Below, one piece after another: positions 1 to 7,958 of a stretch of 64,000 nt of DNA. The stretch spans positions 1 to 64,000 of the forward strand of contig NZ_QOLA01000027.1 in assembly GCF_003324565.1 (NCBI RefSeq), written 5' to 3'. A program made the translations under genes and the position numbers. Origin of the DNA: Streptomyces sp. SDr-06 (GTDB lineage: Bacteria > Actinomycetota > Actinomycetes > Streptomycetales > Streptomycetaceae). Numbering within the stretch: position 1 is the first letter of the stretch; the number at the start of each line of letters is the position of its first letter. The notes under the pieces are model-generated. The model ran no database searches. It saw nothing but the letters and a program-made list of their open reading frames with translations, and was not told the DNA's origin.

Positions 1-191
1 ACCACACCCCCATCGGCGTCTTCCGCTCCGTACAACGCCCCGTCTACGACACCCTGATGGCCGACCAACTCGACACCGCCATCGAACAGAACGGCAAGGG
101 CGACCTCGCCACCCTCCTCACCGGCAAAGACACCTGGACCGTCATCAACGGACGCTTCGGTAGCCGGCAGACATCGGAGAAGACCTCATGA
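1..191 (+). CDS. 2-oxoacid:ferredoxin oxidoreductase beta subunit, C-terminal end (partial)
   Basis: Only the last 62 codons lie in the window; the gene enters from the left edge. The visible protein reads TPIGVFRSVQRPVYD, then MADQLDTAIEQ and LLTGKDTWTV. This matches the usual end of the thiamine-diphosphate-binding beta subunit of 2-oxoacid (2-oxoglutarate or pyruvate type) ferredoxin oxidoreductases. That enzyme oxidatively decarboxylates a 2-oxoacid to an acyl-CoA and reduces ferredoxin. The stop overlaps the start of the next gene, a ferredoxin, as ATGA. This tight coupling supports the call, because the ferredoxin is the natural electron acceptor. The substrate cannot be told from this piece. 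Confidence 0.7.
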   Translation, partial: HTPIGVFRSVQRPVYDTLMADQLDTAIEQNGKGDLATLLTGKDTWTVINGRFGSRQTSEKTS

Positions 192-511
192 CCTACGTCA
201 TAGCCCAGCCGTGTGTGGACATCAAGGACAAGGCCTGCATCGAGGAGTGCCCGGTCGACTGCATCTACGAGGGCCTGCGCAAGCTGTACATCCACCCGGA
301 CGAGTGCGTCGACTGCGGGGCCTGCGAGCCGGTCTGCCCCGTGGAGGCCATCTTTTACGAGAGCGACCTGCCCGTCTCGCTGCTCGACTACCGCACCGCG
401 GACCGTGAGGTGTTCGTCGAGCTGGGATCGCCCGGCAGCTCGCGCAACCACCCCGTGCTCGCCGCCGACCACGCGGTGGTCGACGCGGAGCCGCTCAGCA
501 GCAACGCCTGA
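188..511 (+). CDS. 7Fe-type ferredoxin [3Fe-4S][4Fe-4S]
   Basis: This 107-residue soluble electron carrier starts at the ATG that overlaps the upstream stop. Cluster-binding cysteines are arranged as in actinobacterial FdxA: an early Cys, then CIEECPVDCIYEG, then CVDCGACEPVCP, followed by VEAIFYESDLP. The length and the C-terminal helix fit the family. It probably takes electrons from the preceding oxidoreductase. It could also serve the P450 at 3.8 kb or the radical SAM enzyme at 16.8 kb, but that is inference from proximity. About 95 bases separate it from serA. Confidence 0.88.
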   Translation: MTYVIAQPCVDIKDKACIEECPVDCIYEGLRKLYIHPDECVDCGACEPVCPVEAIFYESDLPVSLLDYRTADREVFVELGSPGSSRNHPVLAADHAVVDAEPLSSNA

Positions 512-606
512 GCGGGCGCCGCCGAGCGCCTGCCGACCCGCGTACTCGTTCTCACCCACGTCTTCGCGACAACCCCCAGGCCGCCCTCGCACGGATCGAG
601 CCCATC

Positions 607-2214
607 ATGAGCCCCGCTGCCGTTTCCCTGCCCGTTGTCCTCATCGCCGAGGAACTCTCGCCCGCCACGGTCGTAGCCCTCGGGCCGGACTTCGACGTCC
701 GGCACTGCGACGGCACGGACCGCCCGGCGCTGCTCGCCGCCGTGGCCGACGCCGACGCGCTCCTGGTGCGCAGCGCCACCCGGGTGGACGCCGAACTGCT
801 GGGCGCCGCGCGGCGCCTGCGCGTGGTGGCGCGAGCCGGTGTCGGAGTGGACAACATCGACGTCCCGGCCGCCACGCAGGCCGGAGTACTCGTCGTGAAC
901 GCCCCGACCTCCAACATCGTGACGGCCGCCGAACTCACCTGCGGGTTGCTGATCTCCACGGCGCGCAACATCCCGCAGGCCACTGCTTCGCTCAAGAGCG
1001 GGGAGTGGGACCGCACCAGATACACCGGTGTCGAGCTCGCCGACAAGACCCTCGGCATCCTCGGGCTCGGCCGCATCGGGCTGCTGGTCGCCGAGCGCAT
1101 GGCTGCCTTCGGCATGCGGGTCGTCGCCCACGACCCCTATGCCCAGGAGGAGCGTGCGGCACGGGCGGGAGTACGGCTGCTGCCGCTCGGCGAGCTCCTG
1201 GAGACGGCCGACTTCCTCACCGTGCACTTGCCCAAGTCCCCCGAAACGATGGGTCTCATCGGGGACGCGGAGCTCGCCCGGATGAAACCCTCGGTACGCA
1301 TCGTCAACGCGGCGCGGGGCGGCATCGTCGACGAGGAGGCGCTGGCCGCCGCGCTCAAGGACGGGCGGGTCGCGGCGGCCGCGCTGGACGTCTTCGCGGT
1401 CGAGCCGTGCACCGACTCGCCGCTGTTCGGCCTCGACAACGTCGTCGTCACCCCGCACCTCGGCGCCTCCACCATCGAGGCGCAGGAGAAGGCGGGCATC
1501 GCCGTCGCCGGCTCGGTGCGCCGGGTCCTCGCGGGAGAACTGGTCCCGGAGGCCGTGAACGCCCAGGCCGGTCCCGTCGACGCGGAGGTCTACCCGTATC
1601 TGGCCCTCGCCGAGAAGCTGGGCGGCGTGTTCGCCGCGCTGGCCGGGCACGCGATCACAGCCCTCGGCATCGAGGTCGTCGGCGCCCTCGCTCGACACGA
1701 TGTGAGCGCCCTGGAGCCATTCGCTCTCAAGGGCATGCTCGCCGGCCGCGCGGCGACGGCCGTGTCGGTGGTGAACGCGCCGCTCCTCGCCGCCCGGCAG
1801 AACATCACCGTGGACTTCACGAGCGGCCCGAAGGCCCTGGACCGCCGCGACACCCTCACGCTGCGCGGCGTGCTGCCTGACGGCAGGCCGGTGTCGGTCT
1901 CGGGCGCTCTGTCGGGCCGCAAGCATGTGCACCGGATCGTGGCCGTCGGCGACTTCGACGTGGACGTGGAACTCGCCGACCGCATGCTGTTCCTCTGGTA
2001 CGCCGATGCGCCGGGCGCCATCGGGAAGGCTGGACAGATCCTCGGCGACGCGGGCGTCAACATCAAGGCCATGCAGATAGCGCGCTCCGATGCCGGTGAA
2101 GCCATGGCAGCGATGACCGTCGACAGCGCGGTGCCCGCGCCGGTCCTGCGCCCGCTCGTCGACGCGCTCGGCGCTCGGGCCGTTCACGTCGGCTCCTCCG
2201 TGCCGAAGGGCTGA
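607..2214 (+). CDS. serA: D-3-phosphoglycerate dehydrogenase
   Basis: A 535-residue protein of the long SerA type. It has an NAD-binding motif LGLGRIGLLVAERMAAFG, the catalytic Arg in VNAARGGIVDEEAL, the Glu in DVFAVEP and the His in VTPHLGAST. An intervening domain follows, then a C-terminal ACT domain beginning near ADAPGAIGKAGQILG. SerA oxidises 3-phosphoglycerate to 3-phosphohydroxypyruvate, the first step to serine. Its place beside a cluster of unknown product suggests a dedicated supply of serine or a related hydroxyacid, but it could equally be the housekeeping copy. Its 3' end overlaps the convergent HxlR gene by about 31 bases. Confidence 0.85.
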   Translation: MSPAAVSLPVVLIAEELSPATVVALGPDFDVRHCDGTDRPALLAAVADADALLVRSATRVDAELLGAARRLRVVARAGVGVDNIDVPAATQAGVLVVNAPTSNIVTAAELTCGLLISTARNIPQATASLKSGEWDRTRYTGVELADKTLGILGLGRIGLLVAERMAAFGMRVVAHDPYAQEERAARAGVRLLPLGELLETADFLTVHLPKSPETMGLIGDAELARMKPSVRIVNAARGGIVDEEALAAALKDGRVAAAALDVFAVEPCTDSPLFGLDNVVVTPHLGASTIEAQEKAGIAVAGSVRRVLAGELVPEAVNAQAGPVDAEVYPYLALAEKLGGVFAALAGHAITALGIEVVGALARHDVSALEPFALKGMLAGRAATAVSVVNAPLLAARQNITVDFTSGPKALDRRDTLTLRGVLPDGRPVSVSGALSGRKHVHRIVAVGDFDVDVELADRMLFLWYADAPGAIGKAGQILGDAGVNIKAMQIARSDAGEAMAAMTVDSAVPAPVLRPLVDALGARAVHVGSSVPKG

Positions 2215-2726
2215 AGCAGCAGCCGGGGCGCGCGCAGCTCGCGGCTGATCGGGTCCTGGGGCTCCGATGTAGGAGCGCCGGGACCTGGCCGCGTTTCCAC
2301 GTCCCGTGGCGCGACGGGTATGCCGCACCGAGGGCATTCTCCGTACCAGCCCAACTCCGTTCCGCAGTCGGCATGATGGAATGTATGGATCGGGCGCGTG
2401 CCCGGCAGGAATGCGCGACCCCAGAGTCCGAGGGATCGCAGGACCGGCCACAGGGCGCTGCCCCGCTCGGTCACCGTATATTCGTAGCGCGGCGGATTCT
2501 GCTGGTACGGGCACTTTTCGAGCAGCCCGGCCTCGGTCAGCGCGCGGAGCCGGATGGCGAGCACGGCACGGGGAATTCCCAGGTGTGCGGCAAAATGGTT
2601 GAAGCGCCGTACCCCGTAGAGGGCGTCACGCATCACGAGGAGGGTCCAGCGCTCGCCAATGATCTCCAGGGCGCGGGCGATCTGGCATTCCTGTGCGGCG
2701 TAATCGTAATCCTTGCCGAGAGTCAT
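2184..2726 (-). CDS. HxlR-family winged-helix transcriptional regulator
   Basis: A 180-residue cytoplasmic DNA-binding protein. The N-terminal 110 residues fit the HxlR fold: an early Cys (QECQIARALEIIGERWTLLVMRD), then the helix-turn-helix FNHFAAHLGIPRAVLAIRL and the wing PRYEYTVTERG. The C-terminal 70 residues are an extension with a Cys pair (CGTELGWYGECPRCG) that looks like a small zinc ribbon, found in some members. HxlR regulators often respond to electrophiles or oxidants. It is convergent with serA and followed by the LysR gene on the same strand, so it may help control the P450 side of the cluster. Confidence 0.85.
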   Translation of the reverse strand: MTLGKDYDYAAQECQIARALEIIGERWTLLVMRDALYGVRRFNHFAAHLGIPRAVLAIRLRALTEAGLLEKCPYQQNPPRYEYTVTERGSALWPVLRSLGLWGRAFLPGTRPIHTFHHADCGTELGWYGECPRCGIPVAPRDVETRPGPGAPTSEPQDPISRELRAPRLLLQPFGTEEPT

Positions 2727-2782
2727 GCCCCAGGGTTTACCCCGTGTATTCCATGGTGGAACGAATTCCCGGGCGGAATACG

Positions 2783-3742
2783 TTACTTCGCCAAGTCGGC
2801 CGGGCCTCCCGCAGGCGCGGGGACCCAGGCCGGATCGGTGTACTCGGCCGACATCACCCGGCAGAAGGTGGCGAACGCGGCGGCCCTACGGGTGAGTTGG
2901 ACCCCGGCCGGGCGGGCCAGCACCACCGACAGGGGTTGCACCTCGTCCTCGATCCGCCGCACCGCCAGGGTGCGGCCTTCATAGCTGAGGTCCGGAGTGG
3001 GGCGCTGGATGAGCAGGGAGTAGCCGACTCCCCGGGCGACGAGACTGCGGACCATCTCGAAGCTCTCCGTGCGGTGCCGGATGGACGGCGTCACCCCGGC
3101 CGAGCTCAGCACATCGCTGAAGTACCGCAGGCTGGGCGGCACATCGAGCATGATCATGTCGTGTTCGGCGAGGTCGGTGAGCCGTACGCGGTCATGGGCG
3201 GTCAACGGATGGGCAGGTGGCAGCAGTATGTGCGGCTGGGTCGCGTAGAGGGTGTCGAAGTCGATGCCGGTCTGGATGTCGACCCCGTAGAGCACGGCCA
3301 GTTCGCAGCCGCCCTCCAGGAGAAGCTGCTGGAGATCGGTCAGGGAGCCCTCGACGAAGTCGAGGGTCACCCGGGGGTGGGCGGCCTGGAACTCCTCCAG
3401 GAGGCGCGGCAGCAGGAACGGCGCAAGGGTCGTGAAGCAGCCGATCACCAGGCGCCCGGCCGGGGCCTGCCCGATGTCCCGCATTCCGGTGCGCAGTTCC
3501 TCGGCGTGTGCGAGCAGGGCGCGGGCCTGCGGAAGGAGCAGCCGGCCCGCTTCGGTGAGGGTGAGGCCCTTTGCCTTGGACCGGAGCAGAAGTTGAACTC
3601 CCAATTGCCGTTCGAGCTGGGAGATCGCCACCGATACGGCGCCCTGGGAAATGTAGAGGCGACGCGCGGCTCCGGTCATGGTGCCGGCCTCGGCGCAGGC
3701 CACGAAATGGTGCAGCTGACGCAGGCTCATCCCGTCGGTCAT
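2783..3742 (-). CDS. LysR-family transcriptional regulator
   Basis: A 319-residue LysR-type regulator. The N-terminal helix-turn-helix reads LHHFVACAEAGTMTGAARRLYISQ, followed by the long linker helix and a substrate-binding domain (for example GRLVIGCFTTLAPFLLPRLL). The length is typical. It is divergent from the P450 gene across 92 bases, the classic layout in which a LysR protein controls its neighbour. The sensed ligand is unknown. Confidence 0.9.
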   Translation of the reverse strand: MTDGMSLRQLHHFVACAEAGTMTGAARRLYISQGAVSVAISQLERQLGVQLLLRSKAKGLTLTEAGRLLLPQARALLAHAEELRTGMRDIGQAPAGRLVIGCFTTLAPFLLPRLLEEFQAAHPRVTLDFVEGSLTDLQQLLLEGGCELAVLYGVDIQTGIDFDTLYATQPHILLPPAHPLTAHDRVRLTDLAEHDMIMLDVPPSLRYFSDVLSSAGVTPSIRHRTESFEMVRSLVARGVGYSLLIQRPTPDLSYEGRTLAVRRIEDEVQPLSVVLARPAGVQLTRRAAAFATFCRVMSAEYTDPAWVPAPAGGPADLAK

Positions 3743-3834
3743 TAATGGATTCTATAACACGCTTCAAGATTATGTTGTTTCCAAGTGGCCCCGCTTGTCC
3801 GAGACTTGAGGAACCAAGCCCAGGAGGTTGCGCG
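3743..3834. promoter_or_regulatory. divergent lysR / P450 promoter region
   Basis: This 92-base gap between two divergent starts is much richer in A+T than its surroundings near 3743-3783. It contains imperfect inverted arms, ATAACA near 3754 and TGTTGT near 3773, a spacing that could suit a LysR dimer. A strong ribosome binding site, AGGAGG, lies at 3822-3827 ahead of the P450 ATG at 3835. The operator assignment is inference. Confidence 0.45.
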
Positions 3835-5082
3835 ATGACACCGACCGATATGGCGGCGAAGTGCCCGGTCCATCACGGTTTCGATCCGCTCGGCGATTCC
3901 TACGTGGCAGATCCGTATCCGATCCACACGGCGGTACGGGAAGAGGCTCCGGCGTTCTACGCCGAGGCGATCGACATGTGGGTGATAACCCGGTACGACG
4001 ACATAGAGGCCGTCCTCAAGGACCCGGGAACCTTTTCCGCGGCGGTCGGCCAGCGTCCGGTCTTTCCCATGTCGGAGGAGGCCCAGCGCATCCTGAAGGA
4101 CGGATTCCGCGCCTACCCGGTCATGTCGGACTGCGACCCGCCGCGGCACACCCGCATCCGCAAGCACAACATGACCGGCTTCTCTCCGCGCCGCATAGCG
4201 ACGCTGGAGCCGAAGGTGTGGGCGAAGGCCACCGAGCTCGTTGACGCCATCGAGCCGGGCCGGGTCGACCTGGTGTCGGCACTGACCTATCCGCTGCCCG
4301 CCTACATGATCTTCACCTTCATCGGGTTCCCCGACGAGGACATGGACATGCTCAAGAGCTGGTGCGGCAACCGCATCGCGTTCAGCTGGGGGCGGCCGAG
4401 CGGCGACGAGCAGCGCGAGATCGCCACCAACATGACGCACTACTGGGAGTACTGCGAGAAGTTCGTGGCCCAGCGCGCGGCCGAGCCGGTCGACGACTTC
4501 ACCAGTGACCTCGTCCGCATCCATCAGGCCGACCCCGACGCCCTGTCGCTCGCCGACATCACCAACGTCGCCTACGGGCTCAGCTTCGCCGGTCACGAGA
4601 CCACGACCAGCTTCACCGGAAACGCGATCCGCCAGCTCCTCGCCAACCCCGAGCAGTGGGCGGCGATCTGCCAGGACCGCTCGCTCATCGCCAAGGCGAT
4701 CGAGGAACTCCTCCGCTTCGACAGCAGCATTCCCGCCTGGCGGCGCATCACCACCCGCGCGGTCGACGTCGGCGGCGTGGAGATCCCCGCCGAGGCCAAG
4801 GTGCTGATCCTGCTGGGGGCCGCGAACCGGGACCCGAACCATTTCGAGGACCCCGAGACCTTCGACATACACCGCGGCGACGCCCGCCACCACCTCGCGT
4901 TCGGCAAAGGCATCCACTACTGCATCGGCGCCCCGCTGGCTCGCATGGAGGCCCGGATCGCGCTCGACCTGCTCGCCCAGCGGGCCCCGGACATGCGGAT
5001 GGTCGAGGGCCAGGACTTCGACTTTCCGGCCAATGTCTCGTTCCGCGGTCCCCGCAGGTTGCTGGTCGACTGGCCGCAGTGA
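3835..5082 (+). CDS. cytochrome P450
   Basis: A soluble 415-residue bacterial class I P450. The I-helix motif AGHETTT is near residues 252-258, the ExxR pair is E291/R294 within EELLR, and the heme-ligand loop FGKGIHYCIGAPLAR has Cys363. The ATG is chosen for AGGAGG eight bases upstream; the open frame extends further but has no better start. It would hydroxylate or otherwise oxidise a small molecule with electrons from a ferredoxin. The ferredoxin at 188-511 is a possible partner. It is divergent from the LysR regulator and convergent with the thioesterase-like gene. The substrate is unknown. Confidence 0.93.
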   Translation: MTPTDMAAKCPVHHGFDPLGDSYVADPYPIHTAVREEAPAFYAEAIDMWVITRYDDIEAVLKDPGTFSAAVGQRPVFPMSEEAQRILKDGFRAYPVMSDCDPPRHTRIRKHNMTGFSPRRIATLEPKVWAKATELVDAIEPGRVDLVSALTYPLPAYMIFTFIGFPDEDMDMLKSWCGNRIAFSWGRPSGDEQREIATNMTHYWEYCEKFVAQRAAEPVDDFTSDLVRIHQADPDALSLADITNVAYGLSFAGHETTTSFTGNAIRQLLANPEQWAAICQDRSLIAKAIEELLRFDSSIPAWRRITTRAVDVGGVEIPAEAKVLILLGAANRDPNHFEDPETFDIHRGDARHHLAFGKGIHYCIGAPLARMEARIALDLLAQRAPDMRMVEGQDFDFPANVSFRGPRRLLVDWPQ

Positions 5083-5144
5083 GCCGCCGGGTCTGGTCAC
5101 CGGGGCGATGACGGCAGACTGCCCGTCGCTCCGGTGGCAAGCGG

Positions 5145-5969
5145 TCATCCAGGCCTGCGCTCGGTGACGAGCAGGGTCTGCAGGACCCGGCCGCAGTCGC
5201 CCGTCTCGTCGTACATGAGCCCCGTCGCCAGGCCCGACCCGGCGGGGCTGGCCGCGGTCTCCGAGCGCAGGCACAGCCACTCGCCGACCGGGGCGCGGTG
5301 CAGGGCGAGCGTGATGTCGGTGTTGATGACGAGTCCCTCGTGGTGGTCCAGTTCGAAGGCGACGGCCCAGCTGCTGTCGGCCAGGGTGAGCGCCCGGGTC
5401 AGCGGAGAGTCCCGCTCTCCGGCGACCAGCGGGATGCGCTGGCGGGCCCAGACGGTGCCCGGGCCGACGGAGTCGAAGCTGTGGCCGTCCGGGAACCGCC
5501 ACTCCATCGCGGAGACATAGCCGTCCAGATGCGCTCCCGTCATGGTCCGCGCCGCCTGCGGGGCGGGCTTCGGCGGTGCGGGAGGGCTGTGCCGCAGCGA
5601 AGGGGTGGCGGCGGGGCTGGCCACCATGCGCCAGGCACGGGCCAACAGCACCGGCTCGCCGTCGGCGGTCAACTCGCCCTCCAGGAGCTCGACCCGGCCG
5701 CCGGCGCGCACCGTCCGCACCTCCACGCGCAGATCCGCGACGGGCACCGGGCGAAGCAGCTCCACGGTGACCCGGACGATCCTCGACCCGGCCCGCGCCG
5801 CATGTCGTTCCAGGGCCCGTCCCACGAGGGCGGACGGGGGACCGGCGTGCTGGGTCTTGGGACTCCACGGTCCCGCGGTCGCCGACGTGCTCTCGAAGGA
5901 GCCGTCGGCGAGCTCGCGGTAGAAGGACGCGGGAAACGCGGGGGCGGCGCAAGCGGGTTCAGTGCTCAT
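5145..5969 (-). CDS. acyl-CoA thioesterase-like (hotdog fold) protein
   Basis: A 274-residue protein that appears to hold two hotdog domains, as in the TesB-like or 4HBT_3 thioesterase families. The N-terminal half has the segment AGPPSALVGRALERH and the C-terminal half has ADSSWAVAFELDH and NTDITLALHR. Such enzymes hydrolyse acyl-CoA or acyl-carrier thioesters, although many homologues have no known substrate. The start is the ATG encoding MSTEPACAAP; upstream in-frame sequence lacks protein character. It is the last gene of a minus-strand run that includes the amidase and asnB, and may release or edit an acyl group in the pathway. Confidence 0.75.
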   Translation of the reverse strand: MSTEPACAAPAFPASFYRELADGSFESTSATAGPWSPKTQHAGPPSALVGRALERHAARAGSRIVRVTVELLRPVPVADLRVEVRTVRAGGRVELLEGELTADGEPVLLARAWRMVASPAATPSLRHSPPAPPKPAPQAARTMTGAHLDGYVSAMEWRFPDGHSFDSVGPGTVWARQRIPLVAGERDSPLTRALTLADSSWAVAFELDHHEGLVINTDITLALHRAPVGEWLCLRSETAASPAGSGLATGLMYDETGDCGRVLQTLLVTERRPG

Positions 5970-6173
5970 GGCGGAAATCTGTAGACCATGCGGCATCGGC
6001 CGGGCAAGAGGGCCCCTCCAGTGCCGCCCCGGGATCAGCGCGGCAGCAGACGCACTCGGTGCGACTTCGCCAACTCCCCTGGAGAAAAGGCGACTTGGCC
6101 CTGGCGCACCACAGCGGGGGACGGCGGGTGGATCCGTACCGCCACGTACGCACATGGTTGATCCTTCGCCGCA

Positions 6174-7571
6174 CTAGCCGACGGGTGCGAGTGTCCCGGC
6201 CGCGTGCTGGGAGCGCTCGAAGGCGATGCCCACGCGGAACAGCACCGACTCGGCGAGGGGCCCGGCGATGAGCTGCATGCCGATGGGCAGTCCGTCGGCG
6301 TCCTGGCCGGCGGGCACGGACAGAGCGGGGAAGCCGGTGACGTTGGCGGGCGCCGACAGCCTGACGTAGGCGTCGGTGACCGTCTCGGCGGTTCCGTCCG
6401 GCCAGTGCACCAGGGTCTGGCCACGCAACGCGGCCGTCAGGGGCGCGGACGGTGCGGCCATCACGTCGATGTCCTCGAACAGTCGCAGCCAGGCGTTCCT
6501 GATCAGTGTCCGGGAACGCTGGGCGCGCAGGTAGTCGAGGGCCGGAACCCTCCTGCCCGCCTCCAGGAGCAGCCGCACATCGGGGCTGTAGAGCCCGGGA
6601 GTCCGGCTCAGGGAGTCTTCGTGGACGGCGGATGCCTCGGGTGCCATGAGGCCCCACTGGGTGGCCTCCACCTGGGCGACCAGGGGCAGACGCACCTCCA
6701 CGGGAGTCGCGCCCAGCTTCTCCAGGCGGGCGACGGCGCCGCGCACGGCCGATTCGACCTGGGGGTCCACACGGTCGAAGTAGTAGTTCACGGGCACCCC
6801 GATCCGCAGCCCCCGCAAGCCGTCGTCGGCCGAACGCGGCCGGGCACCGGCGCGTGGCGCCGCGATGCTGGCCCCGTCGCGCGGGTCGTGGCGGGCCAGC
6901 GCGTCGAACACCAGGGCCGCGTCCTCGACGGTCCGGGCCAGCGGGCCGACGTGGTCGAGGGACCACGACAGGGGAGCCACCCCGTGCCGCGAGACCAGCC
7001 CGTAGGTGGGCTTGAGGCCCACCACGCCGTTGAGTGCGGCCGGCACGCGGATGGAGCCGCCGGTGTCCGTGCCGAGCGCGAACAGGGCCGAGCCGGCCGC
7101 CACCGCGACCGCCGAACCCCCGCTGGACCCGCCGGCGATGTGCCGCGCCGCCCAGGGGTTGGCGGTCTGCGGGGTGAGCAGGCCGTAGGCGAACTCGTGG
7201 GTGTGCGTCTTGCCGATGAGGACTGCGCCGGCCGCCGAGAGCAGTGCCGCGACCGTGCTGTCCTCGGTGGGCACGCGCCCTTCCCACAGTCGTGAGCCCG
7301 CGGTGGTGGTGATGCCCGCCGTGTCGATGAGGTCCTTGAGACCGTAAGGGATGCCGTGCAGGGGGCCGAGGCGGCGGCCGGCCCGGATGTCCCGCTCGGC
7401 CTGCGCGGCCGCCGCTCTGGCCCGGTCGGCGACCACAGTGACGTACGCGTTGAGCTGTCCCTCGACCGCGGCGCACCGCTCCAGCACCGAGTCGACGAGT
7501 TCGACGGGTGACAACGCGCCGCGAGCGATCGCCTCGGCGGCCGCGGACAGGGTCAGTTCAAAGGGCGGCAT
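6174..7571 (-). CDS. amidase-signature enzyme (GatA / AtzE-like)
   Basis: A 465-residue amidase-signature hydrolase. The catalytic Lys is in YGLKDLIDTAG, the cis-Ser is in the glycine-rich loop GGSSGGSAVAVA, and the nucleophile Ser follows in TDTGGSIRVPA. Family members cleave amide bonds, and GatA releases ammonia from glutamine for transfer. Its start lies inside the end of a small GatC-like gene (14-base overlap), so the two proteins are probably made together and form a complex, as in GatCA or AtzG-AtzE. No GatB-like gene is nearby, so tRNA amidation is unlikely. With asnB upstream it may hydrolyse or rearrange an amide of the pathway intermediate. Confidence 0.88.
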   Translation of the reverse strand: MPPFELTLSAAAEAIARGALSPVELVDSVLERCAAVEGQLNAYVTVVADRARAAAAQAERDIRAGRRLGPLHGIPYGLKDLIDTAGITTTAGSRLWEGRVPTEDSTVAALLSAAGAVLIGKTHTHEFAYGLLTPQTANPWAARHIAGGSSGGSAVAVAAGSALFALGTDTGGSIRVPAALNGVVGLKPTYGLVSRHGVAPLSWSLDHVGPLARTVEDAALVFDALARHDPRDGASIAAPRAGARPRSADDGLRGLRIGVPVNYYFDRVDPQVESAVRGAVARLEKLGATPVEVRLPLVAQVEATQWGLMAPEASAVHEDSLSRTPGLYSPDVRLLLEAGRRVPALDYLRAQRSRTLIRNAWLRLFEDIDVMAAPSAPLTAALRGQTLVHWPDGTAETVTDAYVRLSAPANVTGFPALSVPAGQDADGLPIGMQLIAGPLAESVLFRVGIAFERSQHAAGTLAPVG

Positions 7572-7791
7572 GGGTCGACTCCTGCCGCACCGATGGCGAC
7601 TCGCCCGCGGCGCGGAAGGCGGCCGCGGGGGCGACGCCTTCCAGATCGAGCGTGCGCAGCCGACCGAGAATGCCGCCCAGGCGCTCGGCGAACTCGGCCA
7701 CCTGGAGCGCGAACGGAGCGGCGGCGGGGCCGGCATCCGCGGCCACGGCCCCTTCCGGTTCCGATGAGCCGGAGCATTCCGAGGACACCAT
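7558..7791 (-). CDS. small GatC-like partner of the amidase
   Basis: This 77-residue protein is easy to miss. After a variable N-terminus it reads VAEFAERLGGILGRLRTLDLEGVAP, which has the helix and the LDLEGV(A/E)P turn that end the first part of GatC. Its C-terminus (FRAAGESPSVRQES) resembles the GatC tail that wraps around GatA. It starts at the ATG at 7791 and overlaps the amidase start by 14 bases. GatC proteins stabilise GatA; AtzG does the same for the amidase AtzE. The likely role is therefore folding and stability of the downstream amidase. Assignment is by pattern and context. Confidence 0.65.
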   Translation of the reverse strand: MVSSECSGSSEPEGAVAADAGPAAAPFALQVAEFAERLGGILGRLRTLDLEGVAPAAAFRAAGESPSVRQESTHAAL

Positions 7792-7866
7792 GGGAGGTTC
7801 CTTTCCGAGCCGGACAGGGTCAGACGACCAGAAGAGGAGACAGGGTGGCGGAGGAGCGACGAAGAA

Positions 7867-7904
7867 CCCGGCGGCCCCCTACGGGGGATGCGAGGGCCGC
7901 CGGG
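7867..7904 (-). terminator. strong hairpin downstream of asnB
   Basis: A perfect 11-bp inverted repeat (CCCGGCGGCCC at 7867-7877 and its complement at 7894-7904, 16-base loop) lies 55 bases past the asnB stop on the minus strand. It has no long T run, which is normal for high-GC terminators. It suggests asnB transcription ends, or is reduced, before the GatC-like gene. Confidence 0.6.
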
Positions 7905-7958
7905 AGAAAGGGACGTTCCGGGGCCGGGCCGCGGAACATCAGGTGCCGGTGAGCCTGC

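Noticed and set aside
388..2514. 708-codon minus-strand open frame opposite serA
   Set aside because: SerA motifs on the plus strand are complete; the minus frame has low-complexity His/Arg/Gly composition.
5971..6173. Small plus-strand gene in the thioesterase-amidase gap
   Set aside because: Short frames there have no binding site and no similarity; the gap is only 200 bases and is better explained as leader sequence.
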